Origin: Escherichia boydii
Lineage (GTDB): Bacteria > Pseudomonadota > Gammaproteobacteria > Enterobacterales > Enterobacteriaceae
Length of the DNA stretch: 64,000 nt
Direction: 5' to 3'
Assembly: GCA_041890495.1 (NCBI GenBank)
Contig: CP169086.1
Location: 868,001-932,000 of the forward strand
The stretch's first letter is position 1. Each line of letters opens with the position of its first letter. The translations under genes and the position numbers were made by a program. The notes beneath the pieces were generated by a model. The model had not been told where the DNA came from, did not search any database, and saw nothing but the letters and a program-made list of their open reading frames with translations. Shown one piece after another: positions 34,524 through 43,421 of this stretch.

Positions 34524-35079
34524 TCCCGCTGGCGAAGGCGATCTGCTGCGCAGCGGCTGGCAAGCCCGCAGCAAGCAGGAGAAGGTGGGGGCGCGCGACA
34601 AAATGCAGCCCTCGCTGCTCGATCGCCTCACCGATAACGATCCGGAAAAAAAGCGCGAGTTGGCTAACAGCAATCTGATCACCCACGCCGCCCTGCGCCG
34701 CAATGTCCTGCGGGATCTGCAGTGGCTGTTTAACACCATCAACCAGGATGCCTCCGGCGATCTGAGCGCGCTACCGCACGTCAGCCGCTCGGTGGTTAAC
34801 TTCGGCGTCGCGCCGCTGGCCGGGAAAAGAATGTCGGACATCGAATGGCACGACATTCAGCGCAAGCTCACTGAAGCCATCATCAATTTTGAACCACGCA
34901 TTTTGCCGCAGGGGCTGCAGGTTCGCTGCGTGTCGGATACCTCCTCGCTGGATCTGCACAACGTGCTCTCCATCGAGATCAAAGGGCGCTTATGGTGCGT
35001 GCCGTACCCGCTGGAATTTCTGTTTCGTACCGATGTCGATCTGGAAAACGGCCATTTTGAACTGAAAGATGCGGGGTAA
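34516..35079 (+). CDS. tssE: T6SS baseplate protein TssE
   Basis: 187-residue gp25-like baseplate wedge protein. The conserved core includes GDLSALPHVSRSVVNFG and, later, IEIKGRLWCVPYPLEFLFRT (its last part). GGAG precedes the ATG at 34516; two in-frame ATGs upstream are less well placed. It begins inside the end of tagJ and is followed at two bases by tssF. Confidence 0.92.
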   Translation: MSNPAGEGDLLRSGWQARSKQEKVGARDKMQPSLLDRLTDNDPEKKRELANSNLITHAALRRNVLRDLQWLFNTINQDASGDLSALPHVSRSVVNFGVAPLAGKRMSDIEWHDIQRKLTEAIINFEPRILPQGLQVRCVSDTSSLDLHNVLSIEIKGRLWCVPYPLEFLFRTDVDLENGHFELKDAG

Positions 35080-35081
35080 TC

Positions 35082-36953
35082 GTGGAAAGTAAACTGCTCG
35101 AATACTATAACCGTGAGCTGGCCTACCTGCGCGAAATGGGGGCCGAGTTTGCCGAACGCTACCCTAAGGTCGCCGGACGGCTGGGCATGCGCGGCATCGA
35201 AGTGGCGGACCCGTATACCGAACGTCTGATGGAGGGCTTCGCCTTCCTGACCTCACGCGTGCAGATGAAAATGGACGCGGAGTTTCCGCGCTTTTCCCAG
35301 CGTCTGCTGGAGATGATTGCGCCTAACTATCTCGCGCCCACGCCGTCGATGGCGATCGCGGAGATTCAGCCCGACAGCAGCCGGGGCGACCTGAGCAAGG
35401 GCTTCATTGTGCCGCGCGGTACCATGATGGACAGCCTGGCGCTGAAAAAAACCGGCGTGACCTGCAGCTATACCACGGCGCACGAGGTTAACCTGCTGCC
35501 GCTAAAAATTGACAAGGTCGAGCTGGGCGGCGTGCCCGCCGATCTGCCGCTCGCGCAGCTGGGGCTGAGCCAGCGGGGGATCGGCAGCGCCTTACGGATC
35601 CGCATCGCCTGCGACGGCCCACAGAATCTTGGCCATCTGGATTTCGACCGTCTGGAATTTTTCCTCGCCGGTCCGGATATTGAAGCGCTCAAGCTGCTGG
35701 AGCTGGTGATGGAGCACCACGCCGGAATCGTCTGCCAGACGGTCAGCCCGCAGCCGCAGCGACAGCTGCTGGCGTCGGATGCGCTGCGCCAGGAGGGCTT
35801 TGAGCCCGATCAGGCGCTGCTTCCGGACGATCTGCGCAACTTTGACGGCTATCGTCTGCTGCAGGAGTATTTCGCGTTTCCGGCCCGTTTCCGCTTCATT
35901 AGCCTGAGCGGTCTGAGCGAGCTTATCCAGCGCTGTGAAGACGAAAAAGCCTTCGATATCTTTATCCTGCTGGATAAGTCGGATGAACAACTGGAGCGCG
36001 TGGTCGATGCCAGCCATCTGGCGCTGCACTGTACGCCGGTCATCAACCTGTTCCCAAAGGTCGCGGCGCGTCAGAAGCTGAATGAAGGCCAGCATGAATA
36101 CCATCTGGTGGTGGATAACATCCGTCCGCTGGATTATGAAATTTACGCGGTCAAAAAAATCTATGGCAGCGCGGATGGTCAGCGCGATGACCAGACGTTT
36201 CGTCCGTTCTGGAGTACCTGGAGCGGCGATGCGGGCAACTACGGGGCCTATTTTTCCCTGCGTCGTGAACAGCGCGTGCTGTCCGAGCATGCCCTGCGCT
36301 ACGGCACCCGTACCGGCTATATCGGCTCGGAGGTCTTCGTCTCGCTGGTGGATGAACAGCACGCCCCCTGGCAGGAAAACCTGCGCTATATTTCTGCCGA
36401 GGTGCTCTGCACCAGCCGCGACCTGCCGCTGATGCTGCAGCAGGAGCTCGGTCAATTCATTATGGCCGATTCCATGCCGGTGAAATCCCTCACCCTGCGT
36501 AAAGGCCCGACGCCGCCGCGTCCGGCACTGGCTGAAGGGTTCAGCACCTGGCGGCTTATCAGCCAGCTGCAGATGAACTACCTCAGCCTGATGGACAGTG
36601 ACAACGAGGAAGGGGCTGCCGCGCTGCGCCAGCTGTTAGGGCTGTACGCCAACCTGGCCGAAACGCCCGTGGCGCGTCAGGTGGAGGGGGTACGTAATTG
36701 CGTGCTGGAGCCGGTTCACCGCCGCGTGCCTGAACCCGGCCCGGTCGTGTTCGCCCGCGGGATCGGCATTACCCTGACGGTGGATGAGCGAGCCTTTTCG
36801 GGAGCCAGCCCGTGGCTCTTCGGCAGCGTGATGGAGCGTCTTTTTGCACGCCTGGTCTCCATCAACAGCTTTACTGAGTTCTCCCTGAAAAGCCAGCAGC
36901 GCGGCGAGATTGGCTACTGGGCGCCGCGCATGGGTAAAAGGGCGCTGATATGA
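35082..36953 (+). CDS. tssF: T6SS baseplate protein TssF
   Basis: 623-residue VasA/ImpG family protein, which forms baseplate wedges with TssG and TssE. It uses a GTG start: VESKLLEYYNRELAYLREMG is the family's typical opening. The block FPRFSQRLLEMIAPNYLAPT confirms it. Length is normal. It overlaps tssG by four bases (ATGA). Confidence 0.95.
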   Translation: MESKLLEYYNRELAYLREMGAEFAERYPKVAGRLGMRGIEVADPYTERLMEGFAFLTSRVQMKMDAEFPRFSQRLLEMIAPNYLAPTPSMAIAEIQPDSSRGDLSKGFIVPRGTMMDSLALKKTGVTCSYTTAHEVNLLPLKIDKVELGGVPADLPLAQLGLSQRGIGSALRIRIACDGPQNLGHLDFDRLEFFLAGPDIEALKLLELVMEHHAGIVCQTVSPQPQRQLLASDALRQEGFEPDQALLPDDLRNFDGYRLLQEYFAFPARFRFISLSGLSELIQRCEDEKAFDIFILLDKSDEQLERVVDASHLALHCTPVINLFPKVAARQKLNEGQHEYHLVVDNIRPLDYEIYAVKKIYGSADGQRDDQTFRPFWSTWSGDAGNYGAYFSLRREQRVLSEHALRYGTRTGYIGSEVFVSLVDEQHAPWQENLRYISAEVLCTSRDLPLMLQQELGQFIMADSMPVKSLTLRKGPTPPRPALAEGFSTWRLISQLQMNYLSLMDSDNEEGAAALRQLLGLYANLAETPVARQVEGVRNCVLEPVHRRVPEPGPVVFARGIGITLTVDERAFSGASPWLFGSVMERLFARLVSINSFTEFSLKSQQRGEIGYWAPRMGKRALI

Positions 36954-37993
36954 GTGACGCCGCCACTGCACCGCTGCGCGTGCATCGCCTGACGAAGCTG
37001 CCGGATGCGTTCTGGCACGGAGTCCGCGAGACGCCCTGGCGCTACGATCTGTTTCAGCTGTTAAGGCGCATTGATGCCCAGGGCGGCGAGCGCTACCCGC
37101 TGGGCCGCGCGCCGCTGCCAAAATTTGAACCGCTGCGCATCGGCCAGCAGCCGTCGATGAGTTTTGCCCCGTCGACGCTGGCCCAGGTGCGTCAGCGGGA
37201 AGAGAGCGGGCTGCATGAGGTATCTATCCTCAGCTTCGGCCTGTTTGGCCCGAACGGCCCGCTGCCGGTCCACATGACCGAGTATGCCCGCGAGCGTATT
37301 TATCATCATCAGGACACCAGCCTGAGCGCGTTTGCCGATCTGTTCCATCATCGTCTGGCGCTGCTGTTTTACCGCGCCTGGGCGGATGCGCAGCCCACCG
37401 TCTCGCTGGACCGCGCCGATAACAAACGCTTTGAGGGCTATCTGGCGTCGCTGATTGGTATGGGCCAGCCGGGTCAGATGAACAAAGGCAGCCTGAGCTC
37501 GCACGCCCGCTTTACCCACGCCGGGCACCTGACCCGTCACGGGCGGGATCCGGAGGGGCTGGAGAAGATCCTGCGCAGCTATTTTAAGGCGCCGGTCAAG
37601 CTGGTCAGCAACGTGCCGCAGTGGATGCCGCTCTCCACGCGCGAGCAGGCGCAGCTGGGTACAGGACGCCGCATGCCGCGCATGGGTGAATCCGCGTTTC
37701 TCGGCGTCGCCGTCCGCGACGTGCAGCATAAGTTTCGCATCGAGATTGGCCCGCTGAGCGCGGAGGAGTACAACCGCTTTCTCCCGGGTGAAGCGTGGGT
37801 CACCGAGCTGCGCGACTGGGTGCGTCAGTACGCCGGAGTGGAGTTTGAATGGGAAACGCGGGTGATCCTGCGCGAAGACGCGGTGCAGGGCGCCACGCTC
37901 GGCAGTCATGCGCGATTGGGCTATAACACCTGGCTGGGCCTTCAGCCGCAGCCTGCCCCGCGCGGCGATCTGGTGTATCGCGCAGAGCGGTAA
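36950..37993 (+). CDS. tssG: T6SS baseplate protein TssG
   Basis: 347-residue VasB/ImpH family wedge protein. Conserved segments: PWRYDLFQLLRRIDAQGGER, FGLFGPNGPLPVHMTEYARE, and HRLALLFYRAW. It completes the tssE-F-G wedge block and precedes clpV. Confidence 0.95.
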   Translation: MSDAATAPLRVHRLTKLPDAFWHGVRETPWRYDLFQLLRRIDAQGGERYPLGRAPLPKFEPLRIGQQPSMSFAPSTLAQVRQREESGLHEVSILSFGLFGPNGPLPVHMTEYARERIYHHQDTSLSAFADLFHHRLALLFYRAWADAQPTVSLDRADNKRFEGYLASLIGMGQPGQMNKGSLSSHARFTHAGHLTRHGRDPEGLEKILRSYFKAPVKLVSNVPQWMPLSTREQAQLGTGRRMPRMGESAFLGVAVRDVQHKFRIEIGPLSAEEYNRFLPGEAWVTELRDWVRQYAGVEFEWETRVILREDAVQGATLGSHARLGYNTWLGLQPQPAPRGDLVYRAER

Positions 37994-38031
37994 TCCTTCC
38001 GTATACCGAATCATTGTTAATGGAAACTAAC

Positions 38032-40647
38032 ATGTCAGAAATTAGCCGTGCCGTGCTTTTCGGCAAACTGGATACGCTGTTATTTACCTCTCTGGAAAGC
38101 GCGACTGCGTTCTGCAAGCTGCGCGGCAACCCCTATGTTGAGCTGGTGCACTGGCTGCATCAGCTGATGCAGCAGCAGGATGGCGATCTGCAGCAGGTCA
38201 TCCGCCACTTTGCCCTTGATGAACAGCAGCTGACGCGCGATATCGTTGCCGCGCTGGATGTGCTTCCGCGCGGGGCGAGTTCCGTTTCCGATCTCTCCGA
38301 GCATATCGACAGCGCCGTGGAGCGCGCCTGGGTCTTCGGCTCGCTGAAGTTTGGCGTCAGCCGTATTCGCGGCGGCCATTTGCTGATCGGCATGCTCAAA
38401 ACCTGGAATCTGGCCAACGTGCTGAAAAGCATTTCGGCGCAGTTCACCCGCCTTAACGTCGAGGTATTGATTGAGCAGTTCGATACCATCTGCGCCAACA
38501 GCAAAGAGACGCAGCAGGCCGCTGCCGCCGTCGATGCACCGGCGGGTGCGGTACCGGCAGCCCAGGGGACGCTGGCCCAGTACGGTCAGGACCTGACCGC
38601 CCGCGCCCGGGAAGGGAAGATTGACCCGGTTGTCGGACGCGACGAGGAGATCCGCCAGATGGTCGATATCCTGATGCGCCGTCGTCAGAACAATCCTCTG
38701 CTGACCGGGGAAGCCGGGGTCGGGAAAACGGCGGTTGTGGAAGGGCTGGCGCTGCGTATCGCCGACGGCGACGTGCCGGAGCCCCTGCAGAACATTCAGC
38801 TATGGCTGCTGGATATCGGCATGCTGCAGGCAGGCGCAGGCATGAAAGGCGAGTTCGAGGCCCGTCTGCAGGCGCTCATTAATGAAGTCCAGTCCAGCGC
38901 CACGCCAATCATTCTGTTTATCGATGAGATCCACACCCTGATTGGCGCAGGCGGCCAGCAGGGGACCGGCGATGCGGCGAACCTGCTGAAGCCCGCCCTG
39001 GCGCGCGGTCAGCTGCGCACCATCGGCGCCACCACCTGGGCGGAATACAAAAAGTACATCGAGAAAGACCCGGCGCTGACCCGTCGTTTCCAGACGGTTC
39101 AGGTTCACGAGCCGGACGAAGCGAAAGCCATTCTGATGCTGCGCAGCACCGTGTCGCCGCTGGAGACGCACCACCAGGTGTTGCTGCTCGACGAAGCGGT
39201 CAGCGCGGCGGTGAAGCTGTCTCATCGCTACATTCCGGCGCGTCAGCTGCCGGACAAAGCCGTTGCGCTGCTCGACACCGCCTGCGCCCGCGTGGCGGTC
39301 AGCCAGAGCGCGCCGCCTGCGCAGCTTGAAGACTGCCTGCGCCATCTTGCCGCGCTGGACGTTGAGATTGAGATTGCTGAACGCGAAGCGCGCGTGGGGG
39401 CCGGTGACGCCGAGCGCGTAGCAACGTTACGCGCCGAACGCGACGCGTATGAAACAAAACGCGAAGCCCTGGCCGAGCGCTGGGAAGAAGAGCGCAGCCT
39501 GGTGCAGGAGATTATTCGCCTGCGCGCGGCGCTGTTCGCGGCGGGAGATGAAGACACCGCTGAGCTGCGCGGCCAGCTGGCGGAACAGCAGCAGGCGCTG
39601 AACGCCTTACAGGGTGACGAGCCGCTGCTGTTTGCGGCGGTGGATGAAAACGTGGTTGCCGCGGTGGTCTCTGACTGGACCGGGATCCCGCTGGGCCGGA
39701 TGGTGAAAAACGAGATCGATGCGGTACTCAACCTCGCCGACACGCTCAACCAGCGCGTTATCGGCCAGCGTCACGGTCTGGATCTTATTGCCCGCCGCGT
39801 GAAAACCTCGCGGGCGAAGCTGGACGATCCGAACAAACCGGTGGGCGTCTTTATGCTGTGCGGCCCGTCCGGCGTCGGTAAAACCGAAACCGCGCTGGCG
39901 CTCGCCGAATCCCTGTACGGCGGCGAGCAGAACGTTATCACCATCAATATGAGCGAGTTCCAGGAAGCGCACACGGTTTCCACCTTAAAAGGTGCGCCTC
40001 CGGGGTACGTAGGGTATGGTGAAGGCGGGGTACTAACAGAGGCCGTGCGCCGCCGCCCGTACAGCGTGGTGCTGCTGGACGAAATAGAAAAAGCGCACCC
40101 GGACGTCCACGAGATCTTCTTCCAGGTCTTTGATAAGGGCTGGATGGAAGACGGCGAGGGGCGCCACATTGATTTCCGTAACACCATCATTATTCTGACC
40201 TCCAATGTCGGTACCGACCTGATTAGCGCCATGTGCGCCGATCCGGAGCTGGTGCCGGAGCCTGAGGCGTTAAGCGGCGCCCTGCGCCAGCCGCTGCTGG
40301 AGGTATTCCCGCCGGCGCTGCTGGGCCGCCTGCTGGTGGTGCCGTACTACCCGCTCAGCGACGAGATGCTGGGGCAGATCGTTCGCCTGCAGCTCAAGCG
40401 CATTCAGCGCCGTCTGGAAGAGAATCACAGCATTATTTCTGAGTTTGACGACAGCGTGGTGGAACAGATTGTTCAGCGCTGTACCGAGGTGGAGTCCGGC
40501 GGCCGCATGGTGGACGCTATTCTGACCAACACCCTGCTGCCTCAGATGAGCCAGATCTTACTTACCGCCAGCCGCAGCGACGAGCAGTACCGACGTCTGC
40601 ACGTCACCTGCGAGCAGGGCCAGTTTCACTGTCAGTTTGCCGCGTAA
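38032..40647 (+). CDS. clpV: T6SS AAA+ ATPase ClpV (TssH)
   Basis: 871-residue ClpB-like ATPase that disassembles contracted TssBC sheaths. A Clp N-domain (about 1-160) is followed by AAA1 with Walker A GEAGVGKT (226-233) and the Walker B block IILFIDEIHTLIGAGGQ, a coiled middle domain (about 400-530), and AAA2 with Walker A GPSGVGKT (611-618) and VVLLDEIEKAHPDV. The ATG at 38032 gives the family's normal N-terminus MSEISRAVLFGKL. Confidence 0.96.
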   Translation: MSEISRAVLFGKLDTLLFTSLESATAFCKLRGNPYVELVHWLHQLMQQQDGDLQQVIRHFALDEQQLTRDIVAALDVLPRGASSVSDLSEHIDSAVERAWVFGSLKFGVSRIRGGHLLIGMLKTWNLANVLKSISAQFTRLNVEVLIEQFDTICANSKETQQAAAAVDAPAGAVPAAQGTLAQYGQDLTARAREGKIDPVVGRDEEIRQMVDILMRRRQNNPLLTGEAGVGKTAVVEGLALRIADGDVPEPLQNIQLWLLDIGMLQAGAGMKGEFEARLQALINEVQSSATPIILFIDEIHTLIGAGGQQGTGDAANLLKPALARGQLRTIGATTWAEYKKYIEKDPALTRRFQTVQVHEPDEAKAILMLRSTVSPLETHHQVLLLDEAVSAAVKLSHRYIPARQLPDKAVALLDTACARVAVSQSAPPAQLEDCLRHLAALDVEIEIAEREARVGAGDAERVATLRAERDAYETKREALAERWEEERSLVQEIIRLRAALFAAGDEDTAELRGQLAEQQQALNALQGDEPLLFAAVDENVVAAVVSDWTGIPLGRMVKNEIDAVLNLADTLNQRVIGQRHGLDLIARRVKTSRAKLDDPNKPVGVFMLCGPSGVGKTETALALAESLYGGEQNVITINMSEFQEAHTVSTLKGAPPGYVGYGEGGVLTEAVRRRPYSVVLLDEIEKAHPDVHEIFFQVFDKGWMEDGEGRHIDFRNTIIILTSNVGTDLISAMCADPELVPEPEALSGALRQPLLEVFPPALLGRLLVVPYYPLSDEMLGQIVRLQLKRIQRRLEENHSIISEFDDSVVEQIVQRCTEVESGGRMVDAILTNTLLPQMSQILLTASRSDEQYRRLHVTCEQGQFHCQFAA

Positions 40648-40671
40648 TAATCATCAAGAGAACTGTAAAAG

Positions 40672-42090
40672 ATGACGGATAATGATAACAATCGGACTGT
40701 CCCAAACGCGCTCCCGGTCGGGTACCGCTTCAACGAGTTTGAAATCAAAGAGGTGATCGGCGGCGGCGGTTTTGGCATCGTCTATCGCGCGTGGGATCAC
40801 CAGCTCGAACGCACTATCGCTATCAAAGAATTTATGCCTTCTTCGCTCGCCGTACGCGGCGACGACATGACCCTGGTGCTGCGCAGCGAGCGCTTTGGCA
40901 AAGCGTTCTCCGCGGGCCTGAACAGCTTTATTCAGGAAGCGCGTCTGCTGGCGCGCTTTAACCACCCGAACCTGCTGCACGTTCTGCGTTTCTGGGTGCA
41001 AAACGACACGGCCTACATGGGGACGCTGTTTTACAGCGGCACGACGCTCTCACGCCTGCGTGAAGAAAAGCCGGAGCTGATCAACGAAGCCTGGATCCGC
41101 CGCACGCTGCCGATGCTGTTCGGTGCGATCAAGACCATCCACGACGAAGGCTACCTGCACCGCGATATCTCTCTGGATAACATCCAGATCCAGGATAACG
41201 GCCTGCCGGTGCTGCTCGATTTCGGCTCCGCGCGCCGCACGATTGGTAACCTCTCCGACGAAACGGAAACCATGCTGCGTCCGGGATTTGCGCCGATTGA
41301 GCAGTACACCGACGACAACGAAAGCGAGCAGGGCCCGTGGACGGATATTTACGCCCTCGGCGCCGTGCTGCGTACCCTGATTGTGGGCTCTCCGCCGCCG
41401 GTCAGCGTGGTGCGTTCTATTCAGGATACCTGCAAACCGCTGGTGGAAATCATGCCGCAGGGCTATTCCATTCCGCTGCTGCAGGCCATTGACCGCGCGC
41501 TGGCGCTGCACATGGAGGACCGTCCGCAGTCCATCGACGAGTTCGCCGCGCTGATTGAGATGCCGGTCGCCGGTATCAACGATGTGCTGACCGCGAAAAA
41601 GCCCGGCACGATGCTGGTTCCGGTGGAAGACGAAAAACCGGCGTCGCTGCTCGACTGGCGCCGCTACAGGATCCCGGGCATGGTAGCCGCAGGCGTGCTG
41701 GTCGGCGTTATCGCTGGCGCGATGCTGTTTAGCGGCGGCAAAGATGCGCCAGAGCAGGCTGCGCAGGCACCGGTAGAGACGCGTCCAACCGAAACCGCCG
41801 CGAACGCGCCAGACGTGAAGCCAGAAACGGCGAAGGTGAGCGAGCAGGCGACGGCACAGCAGACGCCACCGCCTGTCGAGAGCCCTGTTGCGTTGGTCTA
41901 TATCCGCATCCTCGACGGCGAAACGTTGAAAGTGAACGGTGAGCCAAAAGCGCTGCGTCCAGGAACCAACGGCTATGCATCGCTCAAGCTGCCGGCCGGT
42001 GAGGCGAAGATTGAGCTTCAGGGCAACGGAAGAACGCGTGGTCAGACGCTGGATATCACCAAACCGGGCACCTGGCTGGTGAATCCGTAG
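40672..42090 (+). CDS. ppkA: T6SS Ser/Thr protein kinase PpkA
   Basis: 472-residue Hanks-type kinase. The glycine loop GGGGFG (30-35), catalytic Lys52 (AIKEF), HRD (163-165) and DFG (183-185) are all present, so activity is expected. One transmembrane helix at about 333-352 separates the cytoplasmic kinase from a Pro/Ala-rich linker and a small periplasmic C-terminal domain (PEGA-like, about 400-472). It should phosphorylate TagH, opposed by PppA. Confidence 0.94.
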   Translation: MTDNDNNRTVPNALPVGYRFNEFEIKEVIGGGGFGIVYRAWDHQLERTIAIKEFMPSSLAVRGDDMTLVLRSERFGKAFSAGLNSFIQEARLLARFNHPNLLHVLRFWVQNDTAYMGTLFYSGTTLSRLREEKPELINEAWIRRTLPMLFGAIKTIHDEGYLHRDISLDNIQIQDNGLPVLLDFGSARRTIGNLSDETETMLRPGFAPIEQYTDDNESEQGPWTDIYALGAVLRTLIVGSPPPVSVVRSIQDTCKPLVEIMPQGYSIPLLQAIDRALALHMEDRPQSIDEFAALIEMPVAGINDVLTAKKPGTMLVPVEDEKPASLLDWRRYRIPGMVAAGVLVGVIAGAMLFSGGKDAPEQAAQAPVETRPTETAANAPDVKPETAKVSEQATAQQTPPPVESPVALVYIRILDGETLKVNGEPKALRPGTNGYASLKLPAGEAKIELQGNGRTRGQTLDITKPGTWLVNP

Positions 42091-42110
42091 AAATATAAAC
42101 AGGAGAAACT

Positions 42111-42914
42111 ATGGAAGTGTACGATCTTCGAAGCCAAAGGCTTCATCCAAAGGAATTCGAAAAGATTGTCTCTCCTGTTTATGCACGGAGCGATGTAGGA
42201 CGTGAATTTGTTGTGGTGCGCGGTGCTTTAAATCCATTTCACAGCATTGATGGTTTAACGTTGCGACGTCGCTTCGAATTTAATCCTAATGCCGTGTTTG
42301 ATCCTCTCTACGCACAAAATCTTAGTAAAATTGAACGGTTAATTGACTCAGGAGAGGTGGTCTTAATCGATCGCCGTCAACGGACAAAAGCTCTGTATCC
42401 CTTTTTCATCTCTGAGTCAGGGGAGCTGTTTTGTGTTGATGAGACGATGTACAGCCCAGCTTTTGTGAATTACATCCTCGAACGTTACCGAAATAATGTC
42501 GCTCTGTTTGGAAAACCAACCCCAACGCGTGATTCATTTATTCCATCGACCGCTCACTACGGACCGGGTTACTGGAAAACTGTTGAAGATGATTATCATG
42601 GCACAAAAAATGTTGTGATTATGGCGATTAATCGGCTGACGAGCATGGGGGACGAGGGACGGGTGTTTGGATCGGACGGTAAGGACTACATGAATACCTC
42701 GCGCGATAAAATCCAGCGCTGGACAGCACTACCCGCAGAACTGGACGGTGATTCGCGCGCGTTTATATCTGAAAAATCTGTCATCAGACGATACGGAGAA
42801 CAACGATCCATTTATCAGAAATACCTTGAGAGCGACGATGCCTGGGCAGTAAGTGGTAAATCATGGCAATGGATACCTGGAGTCAGAGAAGAGGATTATG
42901 AATTTAAAAAATAA
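42111..42914 (+). CDS. Unrecognised protein, candidate T6SS effector
   Basis: 267-residue soluble protein with no signal peptide or membrane segment; AGGAG precedes the ATG. I recognise no family or catalytic motif; notable patches are FIPSTAHYGPGYWKTVEDDY and a charged C-terminus ending EEDYEFKK. The composition is more AT-rich than ppkA and vgrG on either side. It overlaps by 17 bases a four-TM membrane protein, and the pair occupies the accessory slot just before vgrG. By position this is a toxin candidate with a membrane immunity partner; an adaptor for VgrG is an alternative. Confidence 0.5.
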   Translation: MEVYDLRSQRLHPKEFEKIVSPVYARSDVGREFVVVRGALNPFHSIDGLTLRRRFEFNPNAVFDPLYAQNLSKIERLIDSGEVVLIDRRQRTKALYPFFISESGELFCVDETMYSPAFVNYILERYRNNVALFGKPTPTRDSFIPSTAHYGPGYWKTVEDDYHGTKNVVIMAINRLTSMGDEGRVFGSDGKDYMNTSRDKIQRWTALPAELDGDSRAFISEKSVIRRYGEQRSIYQKYLESDDAWAVSGKSWQWIPGVREEDYEFKK

Positions 42915-43350
42915 ATTATGGTATTTCTGGGGATGCATGGATGTACTGGCTCTTTTTCTTTATTCTGTAAATTCATTTCGCCAGGACAGAATCCCCTTCA
43001 TTTCAGATATAATCGCGTTCACAGGAACCTCAGATGTAGCTTCAGGAGGCGGTTACAGCTTTATCGTAACACTCTTTTTTATATTTGATTTGCTCTTGCT
43101 GCTTTCACTTTTTGTTTCTGTTTGGCTATTTTTTAAGAGAAAAGACGTTGCGATTAAATTCGCCCTTGTTCAGGAATTTTTTCGCCTGATTTCGTTCAGA
43201 TGTTCGGTTTCTATTTTCCCACTTCTGGTAAGTGTTTTTGGTATTTCAAGTGTCTGGGTGAATTTAGGATTGTTTGTTATCTCGGAACTGCTGAAAGTAT
43301 ATTCTCTTATTTACTTAATGGGCAAAAGAGAAAAAACTCATTCACTTTGA
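42898..43350 (+). CDS. Four-TM membrane protein, candidate immunity protein
   Basis: 150-residue, very hydrophobic protein with about four membrane helices (roughly 7-24, 50-75, 90-115, 118-138). The chosen ATG at 42898 follows GAGG and lies inside the end of the upstream gene, giving tight coupling. An in-frame ATG 45 bases earlier exists but would add a polar tail. It is probably an inner-membrane partner protecting against the upstream protein (inference from arrangement only). The composition is AT-rich. Confidence 0.5.
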   Translation: MNLKNKLWYFWGCMDVLALFLYSVNSFRQDRIPFISDIIAFTGTSDVASGGGYSFIVTLFFIFDLLLLLSLFVSVWLFFKRKDVAIKFALVQEFFRLISFRCSVSIFPLLVSVFGISSVWVNLGLFVISELLKVYSLIYLMGKREKTHSL

Positions 43351-43421
43351 TATATAAATGACGCTCATGCATAGATGCGAACCTCTTTTCTCAATCGCAT
43401 AAGCAATATGGAATGAAGATT

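Noticed and set aside
42853..42897. Longer N-terminus for the four-TM protein
   Set aside because: The extra 15 residues are polar, and the later ATG has a GAGG site at good spacing.
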